NCBI RefSeq assembly: GCF_006352065.1
Contig: NZ_CP040915.1
Coordinates: forward strand, 3,968,001 to 4,032,000
Direction of reading: 5' to 3'
DNA length: 64,000 bases
Origin: Georgenia yuyongxinii
Lineage (GTDB): Bacteria; Actinomycetota; Actinomycetes; Actinomycetales; Actinomycetaceae
Shown: positions 51,232 to 59,944 of the stretch, piece after piece
Layout: each line of letters opens with the position of its first letter
How positions within the stretch are numbered: the first letter of the stretch is position 1
Translations under genes and position numbers: made by a program
Notes under the pieces: model-generated
What the model was told of the DNA's origin: nothing
The model's input: the letters and a program-made list of their open reading frames with translations, nothing else
The model's database searches: none

Positions 51232-52362
51232 TTAGCCGAAGACCCCCCAGCGCCTACCGCTACGCATGGAGAAGCTCGTTCCCTGCGTCTTCGAAGCGTT
51301 GCGCCAAGCTCGAGCGCCGGCATCGGAATGAACGGTGAGTACGTAATGGAGGGCGTCGCCACGCGCGGCCTTCGTGAAAAGCAGGACCCGATCGTCGTAG
51401 GACGTCGGCCACGGTGACTCAGGAACTGGCAACGTGATGACATCCATTGAGTTGTCGCTGAACCGGATGGGAGCAGGAGTCGACATTGTCTGGTCCCGCG
51501 GATGCTCGATGGTGACTGTCACGAGAGCGGAGTTTTTCGGAACCTCGTCGGCGGATCCGCCGAAGAAGACCCGCATCAGTGCCGACATGTTGAGCTGATT
51601 TCCGGGGCGAGATGGCCCGCGGTTCCGGCTTATCCCTCCCTTGCCTTCGATCCAGAAGTTGGTTGCGGATGTCAGGGCGGTGAGCTGCTCTGGACTAAGT
51701 CCATATCGAGTGCCAACCCGGCCGGACACATCTGCGACATCGTCGTTTCGCGCAACTTCAGTCTTGGGGAGGGCGGCGAATCCACGACGGTACTCGCCGA
51801 TGATGGTGGACAAGGGGGTGGCACCAGCCCAACAGTTCTCGAACCAAGCCTCGCCGGCGCGGATGGCTGCGTCGACAGTCTTCTCGGCCTTGTTTGACGG
51901 CTTGCGCACGATTTGTAGCGTGCCGGCTTCGTGACCGAACACAAGGCCGTTCCGCGACAGGTTTCCTGATCCGACGAGATGGCCTCTAACTGACGATCCG
52001 TGCACCGAGAACCACTTCGGGTGCCACGGCACGAAGGGGACGCAGCCCCGCCGATCAACCACTCTCTTTCCGTCGTGAACGCGGACCTCGGCCGGCAGCG
52101 CCGCAAGACGTTCGAGTGCCGTTGGATCCGAGCGATACCAGTCAATGCTCACCAGAAAGCGTTTAGTGACGCCAGTCCACTCGGCGTCAGCACCGCTCGA
52201 TGAGATGTTGGAGATCAGCGTGTCAACGCCGGTGTCCGTGACGTAGGCTACCGCCGCGTCGAACGCGGCAGCGCCGACGCGGACAAGGTCGACGATGGCG
52301 TCGATGTTGCTTACCCGGGCTCCGGTCCTGCCCGGTTGGCCAATCATCCGCTGCTCGAGCAT
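51232..52362 (-). CDS. PLD-type nuclease, restriction-endonuclease-like
   Basis: A 376-residue protein with one phospholipase-D active-site motif: WHPKWFSVHGSSVRGHLVGS followed by GNLSRNGL (H-x-K then N and G-S-G-N-L-S pattern, about residues 116-140). The C-terminal part (NFWIEGKGGISRNRGPSRPG, then QLNMSALMRVFFGG) resembles the NgoFVII-type PLD restriction nucleases. The ATG at 52362 has GGAG 6 bases upstream. It converges on the methyltransferase-helicase-GIY-YIG operon with a 90-bp gap, so it could be a fourth component or an independent nuclease. Confidence 0.7.
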   Translation of the reverse strand: MLEQRMIGQPGRTGARVSNIDAIVDLVRVGAAAFDAAVAYVTDTGVDTLISNISSSGADAEWTGVTKRFLVSIDWYRSDPTALERLAALPAEVRVHDGKRVVDRRGCVPFVPWHPKWFSVHGSSVRGHLVGSGNLSRNGLVFGHEAGTLQIVRKPSNKAEKTVDAAIRAGEAWFENCWAGATPLSTIIGEYRRGFAALPKTEVARNDDVADVSGRVGTRYGLSPEQLTALTSATNFWIEGKGGISRNRGPSRPGNQLNMSALMRVFFGGSADEVPKNSALVTVTIEHPRDQTMSTPAPIRFSDNSMDVITLPVPESPWPTSYDDRVLLFTKAARGDALHYVLTVHSDAGARAWRNASKTQGTSFSMRSGRRWGVFG

Positions 52363-52530
52363 CACGTTCTCCGTCTCGGAAGTGCCGTTGGAGCGTATGG
52401 CCTCGTGGCACGTCGCCGTGGCGGTTTCGGCAAGAGGAGATTGGTCCGGCCTGTGTGTTGTGCACGCGCGTCATCTCGAGGTCTGCTGGCCCTTGGCCTG
52501 CGACCAGAATGTTCCGGCGATACCCAACCG

Positions 52531-53937
52531 CTAAATGTCCGCCAACTTGGCAACCGAGTCGCGGAGGGCGTCTTCGCCAGCGCGGACGTAGTGGTTGAGG
52601 ACGGTGGTGAGCTTGTCACCGAGGTACTGGGCGACGACCTCCCAGGACTCGCCGAGCTCGTCGTGGAACCACCTGGTCGCAGCGTGGTGGCGGAGGTTGC
52701 GGTAGACGATGGTGCGTGGCCAGGCATTGTTGGGATCGTTCTCGTCGACCCAGGCGCGGACGCGGTGCCAGCGATCGTTGTGCAGCTCAGGCTTGACCGG
52801 CAGACCGGTGACGGAGTCGATGAACAACCACAACTCGTCCTCGGGCGGGACGGGGTAGTTCCACCAGGCGAGGTTCTTGTCCTTCTCCCGCGTCGCCAGT
52901 GACGATCGGCGTTGCCGTTCGGCTTCCTGCGCGTTGACGACCTGCTGGAGCGAGGCGCCAGCGGAAAGTCCAAACACTTCCTTGACTCGCGGTAGAAGTT
53001 CCTCCCGCATCAGAGACTTCGGCAGCGGCACCTCGTGGAGAGTGTGGTTCTTCACCGGGCCACGGAAACCGGCCTGGCCGCGCGGCGTGATCCACGAGCC
53101 GTTCACGAGGACGTAGCCACGGTCGAAGAAGACGTCGATCGCGCGGAGCGCGTTCTGCTCGCCGAGCCGAAGGCCGCCGAAGCCGGCCACGCGGATTTTG
53201 GTGCCAAGCAGGGGAAGGCGGGTCATCTGCGGGTCCGTGCCGTCGGGCCCGCACAGCTCGTCGGCCGCAGCCGCCATCGCCTTCACCTGACGAGTCTCGG
53301 GGCGCAGCCGCGGATCGACGTACTGCGCCGTCGCCCCATGGAGCACGTTGGCGCGGCGGATCTCCAGGCCGTCGAGCGGGTCGACGCTGCGATCGAGCCA
53401 GCCCAGACGCCACGCCAGCTTGCGCATCGCCGCGAGCTGGCCGCGCAGGTCCTCGCGGCCGCGTTGGGAGAAGAGCGTCTTCGACCCCTTCTCCATCACC
53501 TTGCGGCTGTGCTCGACCCGCCACTTCGTCACCGGTACGTCGCCGATGGTGGGGATGATGTGTGCGTTGAGCCGCGAGATGCGCTGCTCCATCGTCCTGG
53601 GCTGTTTGCCGCGCTCGATGCTGTCCTTGAGGTACACCTCGCCGAGCATCCGGATCGTCCGGGACGCGCGAACATCCGCGCCCGGCGGGGTCTCGGACTC
53701 GGTGTCGAGCGCAGCCTCGGCCTGGGCGAAGATCGTGCGCGCCTCCTCCTCGGATCTCGCTCGCCGCAGCACGCGCTTCCACGGCTCACCCTCGCCGGTG
53801 GGCGCCCGGAACATCACCTGGTACTTCGAGCCACCGGCATCCGGCGCGTACAGGCGCACCCGCCACGGTCGCGCGCTTCCGCCCAGCGTGCGCGGCTTGC
53901 CTTGTGCGAGCAGCGTGGGCTTACTCCGAGGCGGCAC
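52531..53937 (-). CDS. int: Tyrosine recombinase/integrase
   Basis: A 468-residue phage-type integrase. Residues 95-190 form the SAM-like core-binding domain (LGEVYLKDSIERGKQPRTME); the catalytic domain follows with Arg I in GFGGLRLGEQNAL, a Lys region KNHTLHEVPLP, the box II NLRHHAATRW (Arg II with the flanking His pair) and LGDKLTTVLNHYVRAG with the nucleophilic Tyr (about residue 450). The GTG at 53937 has AAGGGA upstream. It points away from the right attachment core, 270 bp from it, the usual placement for the enzyme that made this integration. Confidence 0.9.
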   Translation of the reverse strand: MPPRSKPTLLAQGKPRTLGGSARPWRVRLYAPDAGGSKYQVMFRAPTGEGEPWKRVLRRARSEEEARTIFAQAEAALDTESETPPGADVRASRTIRMLGEVYLKDSIERGKQPRTMEQRISRLNAHIIPTIGDVPVTKWRVEHSRKVMEKGSKTLFSQRGREDLRGQLAAMRKLAWRLGWLDRSVDPLDGLEIRRANVLHGATAQYVDPRLRPETRQVKAMAAAADELCGPDGTDPQMTRLPLLGTKIRVAGFGGLRLGEQNALRAIDVFFDRGYVLVNGSWITPRGQAGFRGPVKNHTLHEVPLPKSLMREELLPRVKEVFGLSAGASLQQVVNAQEAERQRRSSLATREKDKNLAWWNYPVPPEDELWLFIDSVTGLPVKPELHNDRWHRVRAWVDENDPNNAWPRTIVYRNLRHHAATRWFHDELGESWEVVAQYLGDKLTTVLNHYVRAGEDALRDSVAKLADI

Positions 53938-53995
53938 CGGGCGTCCCTTCTAGGCTGGACGGGTGGGAGCCGCGCCAGGCTCCCCGGACTCAGTC

Positions 53996-54038
53996 CGTGT
54001 ATCACTCTCGTGTATCACTAACGGCAAAATGATACACG
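53996..54038. repeat. Right integrase arm-type repeats
   Basis: Two direct copies of CGTGTATCACT (53996-54006 and 54009-54019) and an inverted copy (54030-54038); a further inverted GTGATACAC is at 54171-54179 inside the replacement coding sequence. The direct pair has the same 13-bp spacing as the pair at the left end. They lie between int and the restored gene, so they may also affect the promoters of both. Confidence 0.65.
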
Positions 54039-54061
54039 TGCCACTCGTCAGGAGTCAGAGG

Positions 54062-56035
54062 ATGCCCAACCGTCTCGCCACCGCGACCAGCCCGTATCTG
54101 CTCCAACACGCGCAGAATCCCGTAGATTGGTGGGAGTGGGGACCGGAAGCGTTCGCCGAGGCGAAGCGTCGTGATACACCAATACTCCTGTCCGTGGGCT
54201 ACGCGGCCTGCCACTGGTGCCATGTGATGGCCCACGAGTCCTTCGAGGACGCCGACGTGGCCGCCGCCCTGAACCGCGACTTCGTCGCGGTCAAGGTCGA
54301 CCGGGAGGAGCGCCCGGACATCGACGCCGTCTACATGCAGGCCACCACCGCGCTGACCGGGCAGGGCGGCTGGCCGATGACCTGCTTCCTCACCCCGGAC
54401 GCCGTGCCGTTCTTCTGCGGCACCTACTTCGCCAAGCCCCAGTTCCTCGCCCTGCTGGCGGGGGTCAGCGAGGCGTGGACCGCGCGTCGCCCGGAGGTGC
54501 TCGCCTCGAGCGGCAAGATCGCGGAGTTCCTCGGCCAGGCCGCCGCCGTCGAGCCCGCCGCGCTGGACGCCGCCGCCCTCGACGCGGGGGCCACGCGGTT
54601 GCGGGCTGGGTTCGACTCCCGGCACGGCGGCTTCGGCGGCGCCCCGAAGTTCCCGCCCTCGATGGTCCTGGAGTTCTTGTTGCGCCACCACGCCCGGACC
54701 GGCTCGCCGTCGTCCCTGGCGATGGTGGAGCGGACGACGACGGCGATGGCCCGCGGCGGCCTGTACGACCAGCTCGCCGGCGGCTTCGCCCGGTACGCGG
54801 TGGACGCGTCGTGGGTGGTGCCGCACTTCGAGAAGATGCTCTACGACAACGCCCAGCTGCTGCGCGTCTTCCTGCACCTGCACCGCCTCACCGGCTCACC
54901 TCTGGCCGCACGCGTGGTGCGCGAGACCGCCGACTTCCTGCTGCGAGACCTCGGCACGGAGGAGGACGCGTTCGCCTCGTCGCTGGATGCGGACGCCGCC
55001 GGCCGGGAGGGGTCGACCTACGTATGGACCCAGGCCGAGCTGGTGGCGGTGCTCGGCCCGGACGACGGCGCGCGTGCCGCCGCGGCGTTCGTGGTGACCG
55101 ACACCGGCACGTTCGAACGGGGCGCGTCGACCCTGCAGCTGCCCGCCGACCCGGAGGACGCCGACTGGTGGGCGTCCACCCGGGCGCGGCTCCTCACCGC
55201 CCGGGCGGAGCGCCCCCAGCCGGCGCGCGACGACAAGGTCGTCACCTCCTGGAACGGGCTGGCGATCGCGGCACTGGCGGAGGCCGGGACGCTGCTGGGC
55301 GAGCCGCGCTACACCGCTGCCGCACGGGCCTGCGCCGAGCTGGTCCTCGATAGGCACCTGGTGGACGGCCGGTTGCGGCGGGCGTCGCGGGACGGGGTCG
55401 TAGGCCGCGCAGCGGGCGTGGCGGACGACTACGGCAACCTCGCCGAGGGTCTGCTCGCCCTGCACCAGGCGACCGGAGAGCCACACTGGCTCGGCGCCGC
55501 CGGTGATCTGCTGGAGACAGCCCTGACCCGCTTCGCTGATCCAGCGGGCGGCTTCTTCGACGTCGCCGACGACGCTGAGGCCCTGGTGGCCCGGCCCAAG
55601 AACCTCGCCGACAACGCCGAGCCGGCCGGCACCTCCGCCCTCGCGGGGGCGCTGCTGACCTACGCGGCGCTGACCGGTTCTACCCGGCACCGCGCGGCCG
55701 CCGACGACGCACTCGCCGCCGCCGGCCTGCTGGCCGCGCAGGAGCCGCGGTTCGGCGGCTGGACGCTGGCCGTCGCGGAGGCGGCACTCGCCGGTCCGCT
55801 GCAGGTCGCCGTCGTCGGGGACGACGACGCCGCCCATGAGCTGGCTGCCGCGGCGTGGGCGAGCAGCTCCCCGGGGCTGGTCGTGGCCACGGGTGCCCCC
55901 GATGCGCCGGGGGTGCCGCTGCTGGCCGACCGGCCACTGGTGGGCGGGTCGTCGGCCGCCTACGTGTGCCGCGGGTTCGTCTGCGACATGCCGGTCACGA
56001 CGACGACGGAGCTGGCACAGGCGCTGGCGGGGTAG
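54062..56035 (+). CDS. DUF255 thioredoxin-domain protein (YyaL/SSP411-like), restored by the island
   Basis: A 657-residue protein of the YyaL/spermatogenesis-associated 20 family: an N-terminal thioredoxin-like domain (residues 1-160) with the CHWC motif in [18 protein letters not shown], then an (alpha/alpha)6-barrel like N-acylglucosamine epimerases ([41 protein letters not shown]). The first 53 codons and the upstream region are island DNA; codons from 54220 on are chromosomal. The replacement 5' end is diverged from the native one and visibly poorer in GC. AGGAG and GAGG lie upstream of the ATG at 54062. Biological role of the family is uncertain. Confidence 0.9.
   Translation: MPNRLATATSPYLLQHAQNPVDWWEWGPEAFAEAKRRDTPILLSVGYAACHWCHVMAHESFEDADVAAALNRDFVAVKVDREERPDIDAVYMQATTALTGQGGWPMTCFLTPDAVPFFCGTYFAKPQFLALLAGVSEAWTARRPEVLASSGKIAEFLGQAAAVEPAALDAAALDAGATRLRAGFDSRHGGFGGAPKFPPSMVLEFLLRHHARTGSPSSLAMVERTTTAMARGGLYDQLAGGFARYAVDASWVVPHFEKMLYDNAQLLRVFLHLHRLTGSPLAARVVRETADFLLRDLGTEEDAFASSLDADAAGREGSTYVWTQAELVAVLGPDDGARAAAAFVVTDTGTFERGASTLQLPADPEDADWWASTRARLLTARAERPQPARDDKVVTSWNGLAIAALAEAGTLLGEPRYTAAARACAELVLDRHLVDGRLRRASRDGVVGRAAGVADDYGNLAEGLLALHQATGEPHWLGAAGDLLETALTRFADPAGGFFDVADDAEALVARPKNLADNAEPAGTSALAGALLTYAALTGSTRHRAAADDALAAAGLLAAQEPRFGGWTLAVAEAALAGPLQVAVVGDDDAAHELAAAAWASSSPGLVVATGAPDAPGVPLLADRPLVGGSSAAYVCRGFVCDMPVTTTTELAQALAG
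54206..54219 (+). repeat. Right attachment core
   Basis: GCCTGCCACTGGTG, identical to the left core at 35279. Left of it is island sequence encoding the replacement N-terminus, right of it native gene. The two cores lie at the same codon phase, which is why the fusion is seamless. Confidence 0.85.
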
Positions 56036-56100
56036 CCGCACCCAGCGCATCACCTGACTCGCTCACCGGCTGGGGATCGCGCCGAGACATGCCGGTTACG

Positions 56101-56132
56101 CCGAGACCTGCTGGTGGAACAGCAGGTCTCGG
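56101..56132. terminator. Stem-loop after the DUF255 gene
   Basis: CCGAGACCTGCTG and its exact inverse (56120-56132) with a 6-base loop, 66 bp after the stop. A third copy of CAGGTCTCGCC follows at about 56143. No T-run, as is common in high-GC terminators; the 192-bp gap to the convergent gene holds nothing else. Confidence 0.5.
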
Positions 56133-56227
56133 TCGGAAAGTGCAGGTCTCGCCGCATCGATGAGTGCTCCTTCCGTGAGCGCCGGCACACAGTCACAACC
56201 GTGTCCCCAGTGCGCACGCCGGAGCCG

Positions 56228-56953
56228 CTAGACCGGGCCGGCCGCCCGCGCCCACCGGTAGGCGTACCGGCGGGCCCGGTCGGCCCACGGGTAGGTGGCC
56301 AGCCCGTCCGGACAGTGCCGGACCGGGTCGAAGCGCACGGGCGCGTCGGCGGTGCCCGCCTGGTCCCAGACGAGATCGGCGCATGGGTGCCAGGGGCCGC
56401 GCGGCGTCGCCCACCGGAGGGTGAGGTGGCGGGGCTCGCCGGTGGGCTGGGCGCTCAGCAGCACCGGCCCGGCGGCCGTCGCGTAGGGCATTAGCGACCC
56501 CAGTGCCCCACCCAGTGGCCGACGGCGCACGGTGAGCATGTAGCGCCCCCAGGGTCCGGTGCCGGTCGAGGCGAGCAGCAGGTCGTTCGGGCCGGACAGC
56601 CCGGGCCAGCGCAGGGCCAGGCCCTGGATGTCGGGCCACCCCTGCGGGAGGCCGACGGCACGGGAGAACCGGGCCAGCACCTCGTGGGTGCCCCGCCGGC
56701 CGAGTGCGCCGAGCCAGACCGGGCCCGCACGGACCGTGAGCCGTGCGGGCACCACGACACCGCGGGGATGCAGGGGCTTGCCGCGGCGCAGCACGGCGAC
56801 GGCGGCCAGCGACGCCCCGAGGGCCAGCCCGGCAAGCGTAGCCACGCCGGCGAGCGCAAGGTGCGGCGGCGTGCGAGGTGCCCGGAGGGCCGGCGTCTGC
56901 TGCGCGGTCGTCGATGCGGGGGTGCCGGTGGTGGACGGCGGCTCGTCAGGCAT
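56228..56953 (-). CDS. Membrane-anchored protein of unknown function
   Basis: A 241-residue protein. After a Thr/Pro/Ala-rich 30-residue head comes one membrane helix (about 32-54, ALAGVATLAGLALGASLAAV), then a soluble domain with VLARFSRAVGLPQGWPDIQG, GLSGPNDLLLAST and a late WDQAGTADAPVRFDPVRHC. The RFSRAVGLP / PDIQGLALR pattern recalls catalase-fold proteins without a heme motif, but the match is too weak to assign. It is divergent from the DUF2231 gene. Confidence 0.6.
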   Translation of the reverse strand: MPDEPPSTTGTPASTTAQQTPALRAPRTPPHLALAGVATLAGLALGASLAAVAVLRRGKPLHPRGVVVPARLTVRAGPVWLGALGRRGTHEVLARFSRAVGLPQGWPDIQGLALRWPGLSGPNDLLLASTGTGPWGRYMLTVRRRPLGGALGSLMPYATAAGPVLLSAQPTGEPRHLTLRWATPRGPWHPCADLVWDQAGTADAPVRFDPVRHCPDGLATYPWADRARRYAYRWARAAGPV

Positions 56954-57099
56954 GACCACACCGTGCGGCCAGGGGGAGAGTCCGGCAACCGGACGGGCCC
57001 ACGCGTGAGATGCACGGCAGCGCGCCCTCGCCGTCCTCAGGATGCGACCACGCTTCCCGAGCTCCATCCTCGGTACACCCGACGATCGTGGAGGCAACG

Positions 57100-57951
57100 A
57101 TGGGCTCTTCGTCTACCGACCGCTCGCCCGTTCTCGTGAGAGTCGTGCGGGGGATCGAGCAGAGCTCGAAGATCGACGACGGTGTCCGGGCGTACCAGTC
57201 GCTGGCCCGGCCCGTCGTGGCGAACCCCACGGTCCGGGACCTGCTCCACGGCCGGCCCCTCGGTCACGCCCTTCATCCCATCCTGACCGACGTCCCGATC
57301 GGAGCGTGGGTCAGCGCCACGATCCTCGACGTCCTCGGTGGCCCCGGCGCCAGGCCGGCCGCCTCCAAGCTCCTCGGCGTCGGCATCCTCGCGGCCGGGC
57401 CGACGGCGCTCACCGGTCTGGCCGAGTGGGCCGACGCTGACCGGCCGAGCCAGCGCGTCGGTGTCGCGCACGCCACGGCCAACGTCGTGGCCCTGAGCCT
57501 GTACTCGACGTCATGGGTGCTGCGGCGGCGGGGCAAGCACAACGGTGGCGTCGCCGTGGGCCTGGCCGCCGGTGTCGTGCTCGCCTGGAGCGGGTATCTC
57601 GGCGGCCATCTCGCGATCGCCCGCAGATCGGCACGCACGACCCCGCGTTCGACTCCGGCGGTCCCGGCCAGTCCGCCGACGAAGGCCCGCACGCGGGGCC
57701 CTACACCACCTCGCTCCCGCCGGGTCAGACCGGTGTCCATTGAGGAGCAGCTCGCCGTCGCCGGGTTGGACGAACTGCCGGTCCTGCGGCGCCTGAACGA
57801 GATCGTCGAGCTGCAGGAGGCCGTCGGGAAGGTGTACCTGCGGTCGGGAAGGTGTACCTGCGCTAGAGCCGCGGGGCAGTGGTTGGCCCGCCAGCTGTGC
57901 CAGTACGGGCACCTGGCGGCGCGCGAGGAGCGGCTCGGGCGGCGCGCGTAG
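57100..57951 (+). CDS. DUF2231 membrane protein, frameshifted, joined to a small downstream frame
   Basis: The continuous frame is 283 codons. Residues 1-175 are a DUF2231 four-helix membrane protein (LHGRPLGHALHPILTDVPIG, then LTGLAEWADADRPSQRVGVA). At about 57624 the expected family ending (IGTHDPAFDSGGPGQS to PGQTGVH, stop at 57743) lies in another frame, so one base appears to be missing. The shifted frame then runs into what looks like a separate small gene starting with a GTG at 57733 (SIEEQLAVAGLDELPVLRRL), itself altered near its end by a 20-bp tandem duplication. The ATG at 57100 begins MGSSSTDRSP. Confidence 0.6.
   Translation: MGSSSTDRSPVLVRVVRGIEQSSKIDDGVRAYQSLARPVVANPTVRDLLHGRPLGHALHPILTDVPIGAWVSATILDVLGGPGARPAASKLLGVGILAAGPTALTGLAEWADADRPSQRVGVAHATANVVALSLYSTSWVLRRRGKHNGGVAVGLAAGVVLAWSGYLGGHLAIARRSARTTPRSTPAVPASPPTKARTRGPTPPRSRRVRPVSIEEQLAVAGLDELPVLRRLNEIVELQEAVGKVYLRSGRCTCARAAGQWLARQLCQYGHLAAREERLGRRA
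57823..57862 (+). repeat. Perfect 20-bp tandem duplication
   Basis: GTCGGGAAGGTGTACCTGCG is repeated immediately. With a single copy the small frame from 57733 would end KVYLR at TAG (57863-57865 in the present sequence); the extra 20 bases shift the frame and add about 28 unrelated residues. It looks recent because the copies are identical. Confidence 0.8.
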
Positions 57952-58002
57952 GCGGGCGGGTGCGTAGCTGGGCGGTCCGGCGGGCGCGATCTAAAGCGCT
58001 GC

Positions 58003-59793
58003 CTAGAGCGCGCTGCCGGGCGGTTCCCCGGGGTAGTTCTTGCGGTCGATACGCTCGCGCACCACCGCGGCCCGGCCCTTGGTCTCGGGGCCCGCGAGTG
58101 CCGACTCGAGCGCGTCCTGGTTCGGCGCCGTGACGTCGAGGGCCGCGACCTCCGGGTGGTTCAGGTCGAAGGCCGGCCGCTCGGAGCGGATGCGCGGCAG
58201 GAACGTGAAGTTGTGCCGCGGGAACGGCGAGGCGGTCGCCCATTCCAGGGAGTTGCCGAAGCCCCAGGGGTCGGCCACGTGGACGGTGCGCGGGCCACGC
58301 TGGGTGATGTAGACGTTCCACAGGAACGGCAACGTGGACAGTGCGATGAGCACCGACCCCACGGTGGAAATCTGGTTGTAGACGGTGAACCCGTCCTCGG
58401 GCATGTAGTCCGCGTAGCGGCGCGGCATGCCCTGTGCGCCGAGCCAGTGCTGGATGAGGAACGTGGTGTGGAACCCGATGAACAACAGCCAGAAGCTGAT
58501 CTTGCCCAACCGCTCGTTGAGCATGCGGCCGGTGAACTTCGGCCACCAGAAGTAGAAGCCCGCGTACATCGCGAACACCACGGTGCCGAAGACGACGTAG
58601 TGGAAGTGGGCGACGATGAAGTACGTGTCGTGGACCTGGAAGTCCATCGGCGGGCTTGCGATGATGATGCCGGTCAGCCCGCCGAACAGGAACGTCACCA
58701 GGAAGCCGAGCGTGAACAGCATCGGCGTCTCGAACGTGAGCTTCCCGCGCCACAGGGTGCCGATCCAGTTGAAGAACTTCACCCCGGTGGGCACCGCGAT
58801 CAGCATCGTCATCAGCGAGAAGAAGCTCAGGGCCACGCCGCCGGTGGTGAACATGTGGTGCGCCCACACCGTCATGGACAGCGCGGCGATGGCGATCGTG
58901 GCGAAGACCAGGCCCTTGTAGCCGAAGATCGGCTTGCGGGAGAACACCGGGATCACCTCGGTGACGATCCCGAAGAACGGCAGCGCGATGATGTAGACCT
59001 CGGGGTGCCCGAAGAACCAGAACAGGTGCTGGTAGAGCAACGCCCCGCCCGCCTCGGGGTTGTAGATCTGGCCGCCGAGCACCCGGTCCACCGCCATACC
59101 GAACAGGGCCGCGGCGAGCACCGGGAAGGCCATGAGCGCCAGCAACGAGGTGATGGTGATGTTCCAGGTGAAGATCGGCATCCGGAACATCGTCATGCCC
59201 GGCGCCCGCAGGGTGATGACGGTGGCGAGGAAGTTCACGGAGGCAAAGATCGTGCCGAAGCCCGTCATCGCCAGGCCGAGGACCCACAGGTCACCGCCGA
59301 GCCCGGGTGAGAACAGCGGCCCGGACAGCGGCATGTAGGCGGTCCAGCCGAAGCTCGCGGCCCCCTTGGGGGTGAGGAAGCCCGCGATCACGATGAGGCC
59401 ACCGAAGAGGAACAGCCAGTACGCGAACATGTTCAACCGCGGGAACGCCACGTCCGGCGCGCCGATCTGCACGGGCACGAGCACGTTGCCGAACCCCACG
59501 AACAGCGGCGTCGCGAAGAGCAGCATCATGATCGTGCCGTGCATCGTGAACAGCTGGTTGTACTGCTCGTGGGACTGCACGATCTGGATCCCCGGGGCGA
59601 ACAGCTCAGCCCGGATCAGCAGGGCCAGGACACCGCCGATCATGAAGAACCCGAACGAGGTGATGAGGTACATGTACCCGATCACCTTGTGGTCGGTGGA
59701 GGTGATCCACTTCAGGATCGTGCGGCCCCACTGCTGGCGGTGCGGCGCCAGACCCGGGACGGCCTCCACCCGGGGGCCGGTGACGGTGGCCAT
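58003..59793 (-). CDS. ctaD: Cytochrome c oxidase subunit I
   Basis: A 596-residue subunit of the aa3-type terminal oxidase, which reduces oxygen to water and pumps protons. Twelve helices are present with the heme and copper ligands: the first heme-a His in FTMHGTIMM, CuB His and the cross-linked Tyr in [14 protein letters not shown], the His pair AHHMFTTG, and the HFHYVVFG pair in helix X. The ATG at 59793 follows GGAGAGG; a GTG at 59802 is less well placed. No other cox gene is adjacent, as is common in actinobacteria where ctaD stands alone. Confidence 0.95.
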   Translation of the reverse strand: MATVTGPRVEAVPGLAPHRQQWGRTILKWITSTDHKVIGYMYLITSFGFFMIGGVLALLIRAELFAPGIQIVQSHEQYNQLFTMHGTIMMLLFATPLFVGFGNVLVPVQIGAPDVAFPRLNMFAYWLFLFGGLIVIAGFLTPKGAASFGWTAYMPLSGPLFSPGLGGDLWVLGLAMTGFGTIFASVNFLATVITLRAPGMTMFRMPIFTWNITITSLLALMAFPVLAAALFGMAVDRVLGGQIYNPEAGGALLYQHLFWFFGHPEVYIIALPFFGIVTEVIPVFSRKPIFGYKGLVFATIAIAALSMTVWAHHMFTTGGVALSFFSLMTMLIAVPTGVKFFNWIGTLWRGKLTFETPMLFTLGFLVTFLFGGLTGIIIASPPMDFQVHDTYFIVAHFHYVVFGTVVFAMYAGFYFWWPKFTGRMLNERLGKISFWLLFIGFHTTFLIQHWLGAQGMPRRYADYMPEDGFTVYNQISTVGSVLIALSTLPFLWNVYITQRGPRTVHVADPWGFGNSLEWATASPFPRHNFTFLPRIRSERPAFDLNHPEVAALDVTAPNQDALESALAGPETKGRAAVVRERIDRKNYPGEPPGSAL

Positions 59794-59944
59794 CAGGCGC
59801 ACCTCTCCGCAACGGGGCGCGGGCGCCGGAAGATCGAACCGGTCAGGACAGCGGCCATGCTGATCACCTCGAGTCGTGGCGGGCGCCGTCTACCGCGCCG
59901 TCCGCCACCGGTCTGAGCGGTGCGGTGCTGAGGTTCAGTTCACT

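Larger units (their letters stand above)
35279..54219. mobile_element. Integrated 18.9-kb genomic island in the DUF255 gene
   Basis: The region is bounded by 14-bp copies of GCCTGCCACTGGTG (35279-35292 and 54206-54219), carries a tyrosine recombinase next to its right end and GTGTATCAC arm-like repeats at both ends, and visibly has lower GC and different codon use than the flanks (several cargo genes use codons such as AAG, GAT and TTG freely). Cargo includes antitoxin, S1-domain, ATPase/PLD-like, HTH, broken relaxase, methyltransferase-helicase-GIY-YIG and PLD nuclease genes. The element supplies a replacement 5' end for the gene it interrupts. Confidence 0.88.

Noticed and set aside
35295-54205. 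CRISPR array or prophage structural module
   Set aside because: No regularly spaced repeats of 24-40 bp and no terminase, portal, capsid or tail genes were seen; the island is not a complete prophage.
35279-54219. Two unrelated DUF255 genes (duplication) instead of one interrupted gene
   Set aside because: The left copy is only 53 codons and ends exactly at the shared core; joining it to 54220 gives a seamless full-length frame, and an integrase lies at the other junction.
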